Positions 10,726 to 19,382 of a DNA stretch of 64,000 nucleotides are shown piece by piece; within the stretch, counting starts at the first letter, position 1; each line of letters starts with the position of its first letter. The notes beneath the pieces were generated by a model. The model was not told the origin of the DNA and ran no database searches. It saw only the letters and a program-made list of their open reading frames with translations. The position numbers and the translations under genes were made by a program. This DNA comes from Ruegeria profundi (GTDB lineage: Bacteria; Pseudomonadota; Alphaproteobacteria; Rhodobacterales; Rhodobacteraceae): positions 372,001 to 436,000 of the forward strand of contig NZ_LQBP01000001.1 in NCBI RefSeq assembly GCF_001507545.1, given 5' to 3'.

Positions 10726-11465
10726 TTATCGCTTACCGCCTTTTCCGCCGCCGTTGTTTCCACCATTGCCGTTGCCGTGGTTGCCAAAGCGCCGTTGTTG
10801 CCGCCGTTTCCGTTGCCGTGGTTGCCACCGTGACCGCCGCCGTTATTGCCACCGTTGCCGTGGTTGCCACCGTGACCGCCGCCATTGTTGCCGCCGTTGC
10901 CGTTACCGTGGTTGCCACCACCGCCGCCGTTGTTACCGCCGTTGCCATTGCCGTGGTTGCCACCACCGCCGCCGTTATTGCCGCCGTTGCCGGATCCACC
11001 GCCGTCACCGGAGTCGCTTCCGCCACCATCGCCCGGGTCGCTTCCTCCGCCATTACCCGGACCGCTGCCGCCACCATTACCGGGGCCGGTTCCTCCGTCA
11101 GAGTCACCTCCGTTGTCCACGCCCGACGATGCAAACTCTTCACCTCCGCGGGACTCGCCCAAATTACCTGACGCAGTGATTGATGCGGTTGGCAAGTCCG
11201 TTAACAAGGCGGATAACCCGGGGCATTGCGCAGACGTGTTTTGCAGTGTTGTTGCAAAATCTGACCGCGTTTGCAGACGCTCCAAGAAGCTGGGCGTAAC
11301 CTGCTGACACTCGCATAACGCCCGGTAATCACCTCGGTTTGCAGCATCTCGCGCAGTTTTCCAATTGCAGACCTCTGGTGCCGCTGCGACGGTGCCTGCT
11401 GCTATCACGGTCAGAAAAGGTGCCGCTATCAGCGCGGGAACTCTGACCTTTGAACTCTTGAACAT
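10726..11465 (-). pseudogene. Secreted glycine/asparagine-rich repeat protein, apparent -1 frameshift
   Basis: Starts at ATG 11465 with an AAGGAG ribosome site and a signal peptide (FKSSKVRVPALIAAPFLTVI, cut after AAA). A short cysteine-containing domain (PEVC, ALCEC, QCPG) of about 80 residues follows, then eight-residue SGPGNGGG/SDPGDGGG units and longer GGNNGGGxGGNHGNGN units. At about 10788-10793 the frame changes: read as is, the repeats break into ALATTATAMVETT and the frame continues to 10653 through the tyrS terminator. Adding one base restores NHGNGNGGNNGGGKGGKR and a TAA at 10726-10728. The intact form would be about 246 residues. Function unknown; a surface or matrix protein is an inference. 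Sequencing error is possible. Confidence 0.72.
10741..11100 (-). repeat. Imperfect tandem repeats coding Gly/Asn/His-rich units
   Basis: On the minus strand the DNA is a series of imperfect repeats of GGCAACAACGGCGG(C/T) with GGCAACCACGGCAACGG spacers, plus upstream repeats coding GPGNGGGS. Low-complexity GC-rich DNA of this kind is prone to slippage, which fits the frameshift seen within it. The several long frames on the plus strand here (for example 10885-11307) are shadows of these repeats. Confidence 0.8.
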
Positions 11466-11636
11466 ATCGCTTAACTCCTTGCTGGGCGTTCGTGCCACGC
11501 CTCATTGCATTCGATATCGATGTGAGACCCGGGTATTAAGCGTGGTTAAAGATTGTCTGAGTTTGCCTTGAGAAACGCTTTGAAAACTGTCTCTGAGGCA
11601 TCAAAACCGTGGACAGAACCGAAACCCTTGCAGTAA

Positions 11637-11652
11637 ATGAACATACGTTCAT
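11637..11652. promoter_or_regulatory. Palindrome upstream of SDR gene, candidate operator
   Basis: ATGAACATACGTTCAT: two perfect 6-bp arms around a 4-base centre, 23 bases before the SDR start codon. Size and position suit a repressor operator, for example of the TetR family that often controls acyl-CoA metabolism genes. No regulator gene lies next to it. Inference only. Confidence 0.4.
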
Positions 11653-11674
11653 ATCCCGAAGGAAAGGATCCGCC

Positions 11675-12430
11675 ATGCAATTGTCTTCCACATCCGCGGT
11701 CATCACTGGCGGCGCTTCGGGGCTTGGCGAAGCGACCGCCCGGTATTTTGCCGAACAGGGCGCAAAAGTTACGATTCTTGATCGCGATTCCGAGCGGGGC
11801 GAAAGGGTTGCATCCGAAATTGGCGGCACTTTCGTGCAAACGGACGTAACTGACGAAGGATCGGTTGCTACGGCCATTGCGCAGGCGATGGACAATATGG
11901 GACGCATCACGGCCACTGTGAACTGCGCGGGGGTCGCGTTTGGGATCAAGACCGTTGGTAAGGACGGCCCCCACCCTTTAGACGCCTTCCAACGCACCAT
12001 AGACATCAACCTGGTCGGAACCTTCAACGTCTCGCGTCTGGCTGCGGCCGAAATGGCAAAGAACGAACCCGAACCGGACGGCGCGCGTGGCGTGATCATC
12101 AATACCGCTTCGATCGCGGCTTTTGATGGGCAAAAGGGTCAGGCGGCTTATGCGGCCTCGAAAGGCGGTGTCGTAGGAATGACGCTGCCCATGGCGCGCG
12201 ATCTGGCCTCGACCGGCATCCGGGTTATGGCCATCGCACCGGGCATATTCATGACCCCCATGCTGGCCGGGCTGCCCGAAGAGGTACAGCAACAGCTGGC
12301 CGCTGACGTTCCCAACCCTGCGCGACTGGGTGATCCGCGTGAGTACGGCAAGCTGGCCGGTTTCATCGTCGAGATGGGGTATCTGAACGGTGAAGTTATC
12401 CGTATCGACGGCGCACTGCGCATGCGATAG
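11675..12430 (+). CDS. SDR-family NAD-dependent dehydrogenase (HSD10-like)
   Basis: A 251-residue short-chain dehydrogenase/reductase. The nucleotide-binding TGGASGLGEATARYFAEQG lies at about residues 11-29, followed by an acidic LDRD after beta-2 that favours NAD over NADP. The catalytic Ser is in INTASIAAF and the YxxxK pair in AAYAASKGG. The spread of sequence, including AIAPGIFMTPMLAGLP and the C-terminal GEVIRIDGALRM, resembles type 2 3-hydroxyacyl-CoA dehydrogenases (HSD17B10-like), which act in fatty-acid or branched-chain breakdown. The start at 11675 follows GGAAAGGA; a longer upstream frame has no family similarity. Exact substrate is inference. Confidence 0.88.
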   Translation: MQLSSTSAVITGGASGLGEATARYFAEQGAKVTILDRDSERGERVASEIGGTFVQTDVTDEGSVATAIAQAMDNMGRITATVNCAGVAFGIKTVGKDGPHPLDAFQRTIDINLVGTFNVSRLAAAEMAKNEPEPDGARGVIINTASIAAFDGQKGQAAYAASKGGVVGMTLPMARDLASTGIRVMAIAPGIFMTPMLAGLPEEVQQQLAADVPNPARLGDPREYGKLAGFIVEMGYLNGEVIRIDGALRMR

Positions 12431-12439
12431 GTCTGCCCC

Positions 12440-12991
12440 ATGACCGAAAGAGAAAAGATGCAGGCCGGGCAATGGTATTGCTGTCTGGACCCCGAGCTTG
12501 ACGACTTGCGCGCCCATGCCCGACGCGCAGTACACGCCCACAACACCTGTCCCCCGGATGCGCGGGGAGCGATGGCCCCGGAGTTACTGGCGCTGTTCGC
12601 AACCATTGGGTCAGATTGCTTTTTCGAAGCTCCGTTTCACTGCGCGTACGGGATCAACATACACCTTGGCGCGCGGGTGTTCTTCAATGCGGGCTGCGTG
12701 ATTCTGGATACTGCACCCGTGCGGGTCGGAGATGACTCGATGTTCGGCCCGCATGTTCAAATCTATTGTGCCCAACATGCCAAAGACCCGGACGAGCGCG
12801 CGCAAGGGCTGGAGATCGGGCTGCCCGTCACGATTGGTCGACACGTCTGGGTTGGCGGTGGGGCTATTCTGATGCCCGGCATTACTATTGGCGATAATGC
12901 CACGATAGGCGCAGGTAGCGTCGTGACCAAGGACGTTGCCGCCGGAGAAACGGTTGTGGGTAATCCCGCCCGGCCGCTTCGGCGCCCCTAG
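12440..12991 (+). CDS. Sugar O-acetyltransferase, hexapeptide-repeat (LacA/Maa/NodL type)
   Basis: A 183-residue left-handed beta-helix acetyltransferase. The N-terminal Maa-type helical region (EREKMQAGQWYCCLDPELDDL) precedes hexapeptide repeats (VRVGDDSMFGPHV, VTIGRHVWVGGGAILMPGITIGDNATIGAGSVVTKDV). The catalytic histidine is expected at QHAKDPDER (about residue 114), and the ending VVGNPARPLR is typical. It acetylates a sugar hydroxyl using acetyl-CoA; the acceptor is unknown. It starts 9 bases after the SDR gene and its end overlaps the convergent ABC-F gene by 4 bases. Confidence 0.9.
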   Translation: MTEREKMQAGQWYCCLDPELDDLRAHARRAVHAHNTCPPDARGAMAPELLALFATIGSDCFFEAPFHCAYGINIHLGARVFFNAGCVILDTAPVRVGDDSMFGPHVQIYCAQHAKDPDERAQGLEIGLPVTIGRHVWVGGGAILMPGITIGDNATIGAGSVVTKDVAAGETVVGNPARPLRRP

Positions 12992-14796
12992 GCGCCCTCG
13001 GCCTTTTCTTCGAGCGTTAGCCACTCATCCTCAGCCGCGGCCAGTTTCTCTTGCCGTTCGACCAAAGCTTCGGTGGCTTTTTGGAATTTGACCGGCTCGC
13101 GGGTAAAGAGCTCGGGATCAGACATGAGCTCTTCCAGCTTGCCGATCTCGGCTTCAAGCCGGGCAATCTCGGCGGGCAGTTTTTCAAGCCGGTGTTTTTC
13201 CGAGAATGACAAGCCTGATTTCGGCTGGCTTTCCAACTTCACCTTCGGGGTTGAAGACTTTGTTTTTTCGGACTTTTTCTCGACAACATCACCCCGTTGC
13301 ATGATGTAGTCTGACCAGCCGCCCGCGTAAACAGTTGCACGGCCATTGCCTTCCATAGCTATAGTCGTTGTGGCGACCCGATCCAGAAAATCCCGGTCGT
13401 GACTGACCAGCAGAACAGTGCCGTCATAATCGTCCAGCAGTTCTTGCAGCAGATCCAGTGTTTCAACATCCAGATCGTTGGTTGGTTCGTCCAGCACCAG
13501 CAGGTTCGAAGGTTTCGCCATCAGCTTCGCCAGAAGCAAACGCGCTTTCTCACCACCTGACAAAGACTTAACAGCCGCCCTTGCCTGCGCTTCGTCGAAC
13601 AGAAACTCCTTGAGGTAACCGACCACGTGCTTTGGTTGACCTCCGACCATGACCTGATCAGCCTTGCCAGATACCCGCATCTCCGGGTCACCGGTCAGAC
13701 TGTCCCAAAGGGTCATTTCCGGGTCCAGTTGCGCGCGAGTTTGGTCAAACACGGCGATCTCCAGATTGGTGCCCAAGGTTAAGGAGCCCTCATCCGGCTG
13801 TTCCTGACCCAACAGTATTTTCAAGAGCGTCGTCTTGCCCACGCCGTTCGGCCCGACAAAGGCCACCCGGTCGCTGCGTTGCACCAGCAGGTCCAGGTTC
13901 CGTACAATCTGCGTTTCACCAAAGGACTTCGACACGCCCTTGGCTTCGATCACTTTTCTACCGGACTTCGGTCCCGCCTCCAGCGCCATAGCAGCCGCGC
14001 CCTGACGCTTGATCTGAGCCGCCTTTTCGTCGCGAAGGGCTTGCAAGGCGCGCACCCGACCCTGGTTGCGTTTTCGCCGCGCGCTGATGCCCTCGACGGC
14101 CCATTTGGCCTCGGACTTGATCAGGCGATTCAGCTTGTGGCGCTGCTGGTCCTCTTCTTCCCAGACCTTGTCACGCCATGCTTCGAACGCCTCGAATCCC
14201 TGTTCCTGCCGCCGCACCATTCCACGGTCAATCCACAAGGTCGCGCGGGTCAGAGCCCGCAGGAATGCCCGGTCATGCGAGATCAACACAAAAGCCGCCC
14301 GCGTCGATCCCAACTCGCGTTCCAGCCATGTGATGGCTTCGATGTCCAGGTGGTTGGTCGGTTCGTCCAACAACATTAAATCGGGCGCTTCGGCCATCAG
14401 TTTGGCCAGCGCCGCCCGCCGACGCTCCCCACCCGAGGCGGTTTCAACCGCGCGTTCGGGATCGAACTTCAACCCCTCCCCGGCTCGCTCAACCTTATAC
14501 AATTCGCCCGGCTCTAATCCGCTGGAGGCATAATCACCCAGCGTTGCGAACCCCTCCATGCCGGGATCCTGCTCCATGTATCCAACGGATTTTCCGGGCG
14601 GCACCACGATGTCACCTTGGTCAGCCTCAACCAACCCGGCCATGACTTTCATCAGGGTGGATTTTCCCGACCCGTTCCGCCCAACCAGTGCGACGCGATC
14701 ACCGGGCTGAACCACCAAATCAAGTTCGGAAAACACCGGATCACCCCCGAAAGTCAGGGAAATGCCGGACATCTGCAACAAAGGAATTCTCGCCAT
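12988..14796 (-). CDS. uup: ABC-F family ATPase (Uup-like)
   Basis: A 602-residue soluble protein with two ABC ATPase domains and no membrane segment. Domain 1: Walker A GRNGSGKST, signature SGGERRRAALA, Walker B LMLLDEPTNHLD. Domain 2: GPNGVGKTT, SGGEKARLLLA, LLVLDEPTNDLD. The linker between them is charged and helical, and the C-terminus (FSEKHRLEKLPAEIARLEAEI onward) is a predicted coiled coil as in Uup. ABC-F proteins act on the ribosome as translation factors; Uup has also been tied to DNA branched structures. Distinction among Uup, EttA and others rests on the C-terminal coiled coil. Confidence 0.9.
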   Translation of the reverse strand: MARIPLLQMSGISLTFGGDPVFSELDLVVQPGDRVALVGRNGSGKSTLMKVMAGLVEADQGDIVVPPGKSVGYMEQDPGMEGFATLGDYASSGLEPGELYKVERAGEGLKFDPERAVETASGGERRRAALAKLMAEAPDLMLLDEPTNHLDIEAITWLERELGSTRAAFVLISHDRAFLRALTRATLWIDRGMVRRQEQGFEAFEAWRDKVWEEEDQQRHKLNRLIKSEAKWAVEGISARRKRNQGRVRALQALRDEKAAQIKRQGAAAMALEAGPKSGRKVIEAKGVSKSFGETQIVRNLDLLVQRSDRVAFVGPNGVGKTTLLKILLGQEQPDEGSLTLGTNLEIAVFDQTRAQLDPEMTLWDSLTGDPEMRVSGKADQVMVGGQPKHVVGYLKEFLFDEAQARAAVKSLSGGEKARLLLAKLMAKPSNLLVLDEPTNDLDVETLDLLQELLDDYDGTVLLVSHDRDFLDRVATTTIAMEGNGRATVYAGGWSDYIMQRGDVVEKKSEKTKSSTPKVKLESQPKSGLSFSEKHRLEKLPAEIARLEAEIGKLEELMSDPELFTREPVKFQKATEALVERQEKLAAAEDEWLTLEEKAEGA

Positions 14797-14837
14797 GCCC
14801 GCCAGCTAAACCGGTAAGGCCATAGCGTCAACGGCGA

Positions 14838-15572
14838 TTACCCGGCCACCGCCCGCAGCAGACGTTTCCGCGCCGGGGGAATTGCGCCAATCTCAAGCCC
14901 GGTGAAGACATGCAGCGTATTCATGTGGCGATCTACCACCGCGTGATCGCTGACCCAGCCGCCCATCATCAAGTAGGTTCGCAGCAAGGGTGGCATCCGC
15001 ATCATCGCCTTTTTTACGTCCGGTCTGCGGCGCAGACGCGCGGCAAACCGAAAAACATCCGGTGCCTTCACCCGTGGCAACCAGCGTTTTGGCGCAAGAT
15101 GGCGATGTTTCAGCATGGCGAAGGCGTCCAGATACTCTTTGGTCTCGGTTCCTGCGAAAGAGGAACAGCCAAACAGCATCTCAACCCCGTTCTGATCGAC
15201 ATAGGTGGTCATCGCCCCCCAAGCGACGCGAAGGATATCCGGATCGGTCCAGTCAGGATGGATGCAGAACCGCCCCATTTCGACCATCCGGCCTTGGAAC
15301 CCTTCCAGAGCAGACAGGTCATAGAATTGCGCCGAATAGCTTTGGCCGATCTCGGACCCATCTTCCATGGTCAACATGCGGAAGCAGCAGACTATCTGTC
15401 CGCCCTCCCGCATGTCTTCAATAAGGATATGAGCGCAGACCGGATCGAACTGATCCTGATCGGTCTGTTCCGTGCCGAAGGCCAGCGTCCGAAGCCGCTG
15501 CGCCATCGCCAGATCGTTTTGCGACTGCGCAAGACGGGCGCGGTACCGCCCTTTCAAAAGCAAGTGTGCCAT
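14838..15572 (-). CDS. olsB: L-ornithine N-alpha-acyltransferase (OlsB-like)
   Basis: About 244 residues with a GNAT-like fold of the OlsB/hemolysin-acetyltransferase family. It shows the N-terminal RARLAQSQNDLAMAQRLRTLAFG, a DQFDPVCAHILIED segment, VEMGRFCIHPDW and the LFGCSSFAGTE motif. OlsB transfers a 3-hydroxyacyl group from ACP to ornithine, the first step of ornithine-lipid synthesis at the inner membrane. The ATG at 15572 has a GGAGG ribosome site; an upstream GTG (15587) falls in that site. The partner O-acyltransferase gene olsA is not next to it, so substrate assignment is by resemblance only. Confidence 0.85.
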   Translation of the reverse strand: MAHLLLKGRYRARLAQSQNDLAMAQRLRTLAFGTEQTDQDQFDPVCAHILIEDMREGGQIVCCFRMLTMEDGSEIGQSYSAQFYDLSALEGFQGRMVEMGRFCIHPDWTDPDILRVAWGAMTTYVDQNGVEMLFGCSSFAGTETKEYLDAFAMLKHRHLAPKRWLPRVKAPDVFRFAARLRRRPDVKKAMMRMPPLLRTYLMMGGWVSDHAVVDRHMNTLHVFTGLEIGAIPPARKRLLRAVAG

Positions 15573-15666
15573 GGTCGCATCCTCCACGGTTGCTGACCGG
15601 TTTCCTCTTGCCGCGTCCTTACCACAGACTGCATGACTGTCGTATGACTATCGCGAGATGTGGCTG

Positions 15667-16146
15667 TTACTCCTGCGACGCGCCCGGAATGTTAGCCGGG
15701 TTGAAGTTGCCGATGTTACCCAGCAGCTGACGGATAAAGCCTTGGCCCTGAATTGTGGATTCGGTCACGCGGCGGTCCAATTGGACCACAATACCATCTT
15801 CAAGCCCGAACCGTTCGATGTTCCGGACAACTCCGCGGTCATCAAAGCTGATCGCTACCAACTCGCGCGAGACTACCTCAGGCTTTTTCGGGCCGTAGTG
15901 ACGAACGCGGGATCGCACGTAGTAATAGCCCGAATCCCGAACCACACCTGATGAGCTTGGGGCACCTACCGCTTCGGCCACGCTGTCGCGGGTGTCCACG
16001 CCCACCGTGATCTCGGCCAGGTCCTCGGGGGGCGGGATATATCCATGATTCTTGAACACGGGCGTACACGCACTGGCAGCCGCCAGACAGGCCACAAAGA
16101 CAAGCGTTTTCGACGCCGGTTTCAACCTGTTTACAAGCTTCAACAT
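15667..16146 (-). CDS. bamE: Outer membrane protein assembly factor BamE
   Basis: A 159-residue lipoprotein: signal sequence followed by a lipobox ending SAC (Cys27), then the SmpA/OmlA domain with ITVGVDTRDSVAEAVGAPSSSGVV and the strand DSGYYYVRSRV. BamE is a periplasmic lipoprotein subunit of the BAM complex that inserts beta-barrels into the outer membrane. The length is a little greater than enterobacterial BamE, as usual for alphaproteobacteria, because of a C-terminal extension (QLLGNIGNFNPANIPG). An AGAGGG ribosome site precedes the ATG. It is divergent from the YceD/DUF177 gene, a common arrangement in this group. Confidence 0.88.
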   Translation of the reverse strand: MLKLVNRLKPASKTLVFVACLAAASACTPVFKNHGYIPPPEDLAEITVGVDTRDSVAEAVGAPSSSGVVRDSGYYYVRSRVRHYGPKKPEVVSRELVAISFDDRGVVRNIERFGLEDGIVVQLDRRVTESTIQGQGFIRQLLGNIGNFNPANIPGASQE

Positions 16147-16230
16147 TTACACCCTCTTGCCTTGGCCCCGTACGGACCCTATCCGATTACAGAAACCGCA
16201 GCCTCGGTTCAACACAGGAAAGGGTCACGA

Positions 16231-16767
16231 ATGAGCAACCAGACATCTCTGCGGGTGGCCGACCTGCCCCAAAACGCGCCAACGCCGTTTGACTTGCGCC
16301 CTGACGCCAAGGCACTAGAGGCTATTAAAGACGATCTTGGCCTGCTTGGTCTACGCAAGCTCAGTTTCGTAGGTGATGTGAGGGCACAAGGCAAGCGGGA
16401 CTGGGCCCTGAACGGCAAACTGGGTGCCACGGTGATTCAGCCATGCGTCGTCACGCTTGAGCCGGTGACAACCCGGATCGACATCCCAGTGGCCCGAATC
16501 TTTGTGGCTGATTGGGTCGATCCCACGGAAGCTGAGTTTGAAATTCCCGAAGGCGACGACACCGAACAGCTTGGTGCTGAGATTGATCCCACCCTTGTCA
16601 TGGTCGAGGCATTGTCCCTGGCCCTGCCCCAATATCCGCGCAAAGACGGTGCTGAACTAGGTCAGGCTGACTTTACCGAGCCCGGCAAGCAGGCGATGAC
16701 GGACGAAGATGTCAAACCGTTTGCAGGTCTGGCTGGTTTGCGTGACACGTTGAAAAAAGACGAGTGA
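16231..16767 (+). CDS. YceD/DUF177 family protein
   Basis: A 178-residue protein of the DUF177 (YceD) family, which in many bacteria lies just before rpmF and is involved in 23S rRNA maturation or accumulation. The recognisable centre is the ALNGKLGATVIQPCVVTLEPVTT block, with the conserved Cys-x-x-Thr-Leu-Glu pattern, then an acidic stretch and the terminal region LPQYPRKDG. The start at 16231 is the family start; a frame running back to 16045 lies inside divergent bamE. It is followed by a 207-base gap and then rpmF. Confidence 0.85.
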   Translation: MSNQTSLRVADLPQNAPTPFDLRPDAKALEAIKDDLGLLGLRKLSFVGDVRAQGKRDWALNGKLGATVIQPCVVTLEPVTTRIDIPVARIFVADWVDPTEAEFEIPEGDDTEQLGAEIDPTLVMVEALSLALPQYPRKDGAELGQADFTEPGKQAMTDEDVKPFAGLAGLRDTLKKDE

Positions 16768-16974
16768 CACAGGCTGGTTTTCCTGTCATAGCAGGCCCTC
16801 AGAAAAATCGCTTGAACATGACGAGAATCGCAGTATTTTCGCGCGCTCATCGGAATTTGGGTTGGACAACGTGGGGCTTGTGCCCTAAACGCGCGTCAAA
16901 CCACGAAAAAAACGAAGAATGAAACCCGGCCCTCAGCGAATCTGTTGGCCCATAGTTATACAAAGGTTGAGACC

Positions 16975-17181
16975 ATGGCCGTCCAACAGAACAAAGTTTC
17001 CAAGTCGCGTCGCAACAATCGCCGCGCACACGACGCTCTGGTTGCTGCAAACCCGAACGAATGCCCGAACTGTGGCGAGCTGAAGCGCCCGCACCATGTT
17101 TGTGCAGCCTGCGGCCACTACGATGACCGCGAAGTCGTCGCACAGGCCGACGAAATCGATCTGGACGAAGACGCGGCCTAA
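16975..17181 (+). CDS. rpmF: 50S ribosomal protein L32
   Basis: A 68-residue ribosomal protein bL32. Typical start [21 protein letters not shown], then a zinc-ribbon [20 protein letters not shown] with all four cysteines present, and an acidic C-terminal tail. It is a component of the large subunit near the peptidyl-transferase region. The gap before it (16768-16974) has no further gene and should contain its promoter, though I could not fix clear -35/-10 boxes. It is followed 23 bases later by plsX, the usual rpmF-plsX-fabH order. Confidence 0.97.
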   Translation: MAVQQNKVSKSRRNNRRAHDALVAANPNECPNCGELKRPHHVCAACGHYDDREVVAQADEIDLDEDAA

Positions 17182-17204
17182 GCCTTTAAAACAGCAGGCA
17201 AGGC

Positions 17205-18293
17205 ATGACTGAACAGCCCTCGCACGCCGGACGGATTACCATCTCGGTTGACGCTATGGGTGGAGATTCGGGGCCCGCAACCGTGGTTGCGGGCATTGCC
17301 AAATCGGCGAACAAGAACCCCGACATCGCGTTCATCCTGCACGGGCCTGAGCAGACGTTACGCAAACTTGTCGCCAAACGGCGCGTCCTTGAGGGTCGCG
17401 TCGTTTTTCGTGATTGCCCCGATGTGGTCACGATGGAGGACAAGCCCAGTCAGGTTGTCCGCAGTAGCAAGCAGACGTCGATGTGGTCGGCGCTTGAGTC
17501 CGTCCGCCAGAATGAGGCGCACGGTGCCGTTTCCTGTGGCAACACGGGCGCGTTAATGGCGCTGTCGATGATACGTCTGCGTAAATTGCCGGGTGTGAAC
17601 CGCCCGGCGATTGCGATTCTGTGGCCGTCCCGCAACCCACAGGGGTTCAACGTTATGCTGGATGTAGGCGCGGATGTGCGCGCCGACGCCAAAGATCTGC
17701 TGCAATATGCGCTGATGGGTGCATCCTACGCCCGAAACGGGATGGCGCTTGAACGCCCTCGGATCGGTCTGCTGAATGTGGGTACTGAAGAACACAAAGG
17801 CCGCGCTGAACTGAAAGAGGCGCACGCCTTGATCGCAGAGTTTGCTGAGCAAGCAAATTTTGACTTCGTCGGCTTTGTCGAGGGCAGCGACATTCCCGGC
17901 GATAAGGCCGATGTCGTTGTAACCGATGGATTTACCGGCAACGTGGCAATCAAGACCGGTGAAGGTACGGCAAGCCTGATCGGCGAGCTTTTGCGCCAGG
18001 CTTTCAAGTACTCTCCACTCTCCCGTCTGGCCTCGGTGCTGGCCATCACGTCGCTCAATCGTCTAAAAAAGCGCATTGATCCGCGCCGCGTGAATGGTGG
18101 GGTCTTCCTTGGCCTCAATGGAACAGTGGTAAAATCGCATGGTGGCGCGGATGCCACCGGAGTCTCGGCAGCAGTCAAACTGGCCTATACCCTGGCACAG
18201 TCTGGTTTCGCCGAAAAATTGGCGGCACGGGTTGCATCAACAGCCGAGCTTGCACAAGATGCCGCCCACACGCCGTCAAAGGCCGGCGAATAA
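17205..18293 (+). CDS. plsX: Phosphate acyltransferase PlsX
   Basis: A 362-residue PlsX, which converts acyl-ACP and phosphate to acyl-phosphate, the first acyl donor for phosphatidic acid synthesis with PlsY. Recognised by ISVDAMGGDSGPATVVAG near the N-terminus, SCGNTGALMALS, the NVGTEEHKG motif, VVTDGFTGNVAIKTGEGTA and DATGVSAAVKLAY. Soluble or peripheral at the inner membrane. Length is normal for the family. It lies between rpmF and fabH with short gaps, so fatty-acid initiation and phospholipid entry are co-expressed. Confidence 0.97.
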   Translation: MTEQPSHAGRITISVDAMGGDSGPATVVAGIAKSANKNPDIAFILHGPEQTLRKLVAKRRVLEGRVVFRDCPDVVTMEDKPSQVVRSSKQTSMWSALESVRQNEAHGAVSCGNTGALMALSMIRLRKLPGVNRPAIAILWPSRNPQGFNVMLDVGADVRADAKDLLQYALMGASYARNGMALERPRIGLLNVGTEEHKGRAELKEAHALIAEFAEQANFDFVGFVEGSDIPGDKADVVVTDGFTGNVAIKTGEGTASLIGELLRQAFKYSPLSRLASVLAITSLNRLKKRIDPRRVNGGVFLGLNGTVVKSHGGADATGVSAAVKLAYTLAQSGFAEKLAARVASTAELAQDAAHTPSKAGE

Positions 18294-18314
18294 CAAAAAA
18301 GGCAGTACCCCCAA

Positions 18315-19286
18315 ATGGCAGGCCGTTCAGTTGTCGTAGGTGTCGGACATTATTTGCCAGAGCGCATCGTTCCGAATTCCGAGTTTGAAAAGACGCTTGA
18401 TACAACGGATGAGTGGATCAGAACCCGCTCAGGTATTGAACGCCGCCACTTTGCCGCTGATGACGAAAAAACGTCGGATCTGGCGTCCAAGGCGGCTCAG
18501 GCGGCTTTGGACGATGCTGGTCTGACCGCCGACGATATCGATGCGATTGTTCTGGCCACTTCGACCGCCGACCTGACCTTTCCCTCTGCCGCCACGATGG
18601 TTCAGGCCCAGTTGGGCATGACCAAAGGGTTCGCTTTTGATGTTCAGGCGGTATGCGCCGGATTTGTCTTTGCGCTTAGCAATGCCAACGCCCTGATCTT
18701 GTCAGGACAGGCCAAGCGCGTGCTTGTCATAGGGGCCGAAACCTTTTCACGAATCATGGACTGGACGGACCGGTCGACCTGCGTGCTATTCGGCGACGGT
18801 GCTGGCGCCTTGGTGTTGGAACTGCAAGAGGGCGAAGGAACCGCACAGGATCGGGGCATTCTGGCGATCGACCTTAACTCGGACGGGCGATACAAAGATC
18901 TGCTTTATGTCGATGGCGGCGTGTCCACCCAGTCGACAGGTCATTTGCGTATGCAAGGCAATCAGGTCTTCCGCCATGCCGTTGAAAAACTTGCAAAAAC
19001 AGCTGAAACCGCTCTGGATTCGGCTGGCCTCAGCAGTGCCGATGTTGACTGGATCGTGCCCCATCAGGCCAATATCCGGATTATTCAGGGCACTGCCAAG
19101 AAAATGGGTCTGTCGATGGATAACGTGGTCGTTACGGTGCAGGACCACGGTAATACGTCGGCTGCGTCTATCCCGCTTGCTCTGTCCGTGGGCAAACAGC
19201 GTGGTCAGATCAAACAAGGCGATCTTGTCGTGACTGAGGCCATTGGCGGTGGTTTGGCCTGGGGCGCGGTGGTTCTGCGCTGGTAA
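18315..19286 (+). CDS. fabH: 3-oxoacyl-ACP synthase III (FabH)
   Basis: A 323-residue beta-ketoacyl-ACP synthase III that condenses acetyl-CoA with malonyl-ACP to start fatty-acid synthesis. The catalytic triad is visible: Cys114 in DVQAVCAGF, His250 in VPHQANIRI, and Asn280 in QDHGNTSAAS. The N-terminal GVGHYLPERIVPN and TTDEWIRTRSGI blocks are typical. It begins 21 bases after plsX. The ihfA promoter follows in the next gap. Confidence 0.97.
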   Translation: MAGRSVVVGVGHYLPERIVPNSEFEKTLDTTDEWIRTRSGIERRHFAADDEKTSDLASKAAQAALDDAGLTADDIDAIVLATSTADLTFPSAATMVQAQLGMTKGFAFDVQAVCAGFVFALSNANALILSGQAKRVLVIGAETFSRIMDWTDRSTCVLFGDGAGALVLELQEGEGTAQDRGILAIDLNSDGRYKDLLYVDGGVSTQSTGHLRMQGNQVFRHAVEKLAKTAETALDSAGLSSADVDWIVPHQANIRIIQGTAKKMGLSMDNVVVTVQDHGNTSAASIPLALSVGKQRGQIKQGDLVVTEAIGGGLAWGAVVLRW

Positions 19287-19329
19287 CCGGCGCAAATCAG
19301 CTTACACACAGGCGCGCAATTCATTGATA

Positions 19330-19358
19330 TTGACAGCGAATTTCCCCTCGCCGTATTC
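19330..19358 (+). promoter_or_regulatory. Probable sigma-70 type promoter of ihfA
   Basis: A consensus TTGACA at 19330-19335, a 17-base spacer and GTATTC at 19353-19358, ending 24 bases before the ihfA start codon. Together with the 96-base gap after fabH this suggests that ihfA has its own promoter in addition to any read-through. Confidence 0.6.
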
Positions 19359-19382
19359 TCGGTCAGCAACAGGGGAAAAGGT

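Noticed and set aside
10741-11000. Short regular repeats that might suggest a CRISPR array
   Set aside because: Repeats are contiguous, coding in frame for Gly/Asn/His and lack unique spacers; no cas genes nearby.
10885-11307. Long plus-strand frames full of Leu/Pro or Arg/Cys (also 10704-11171, 10754-11179)
   Set aside because: They are antisense readings of the glycine-codon repeats of the minus-strand gene; low complexity, no ribosome site, no family.
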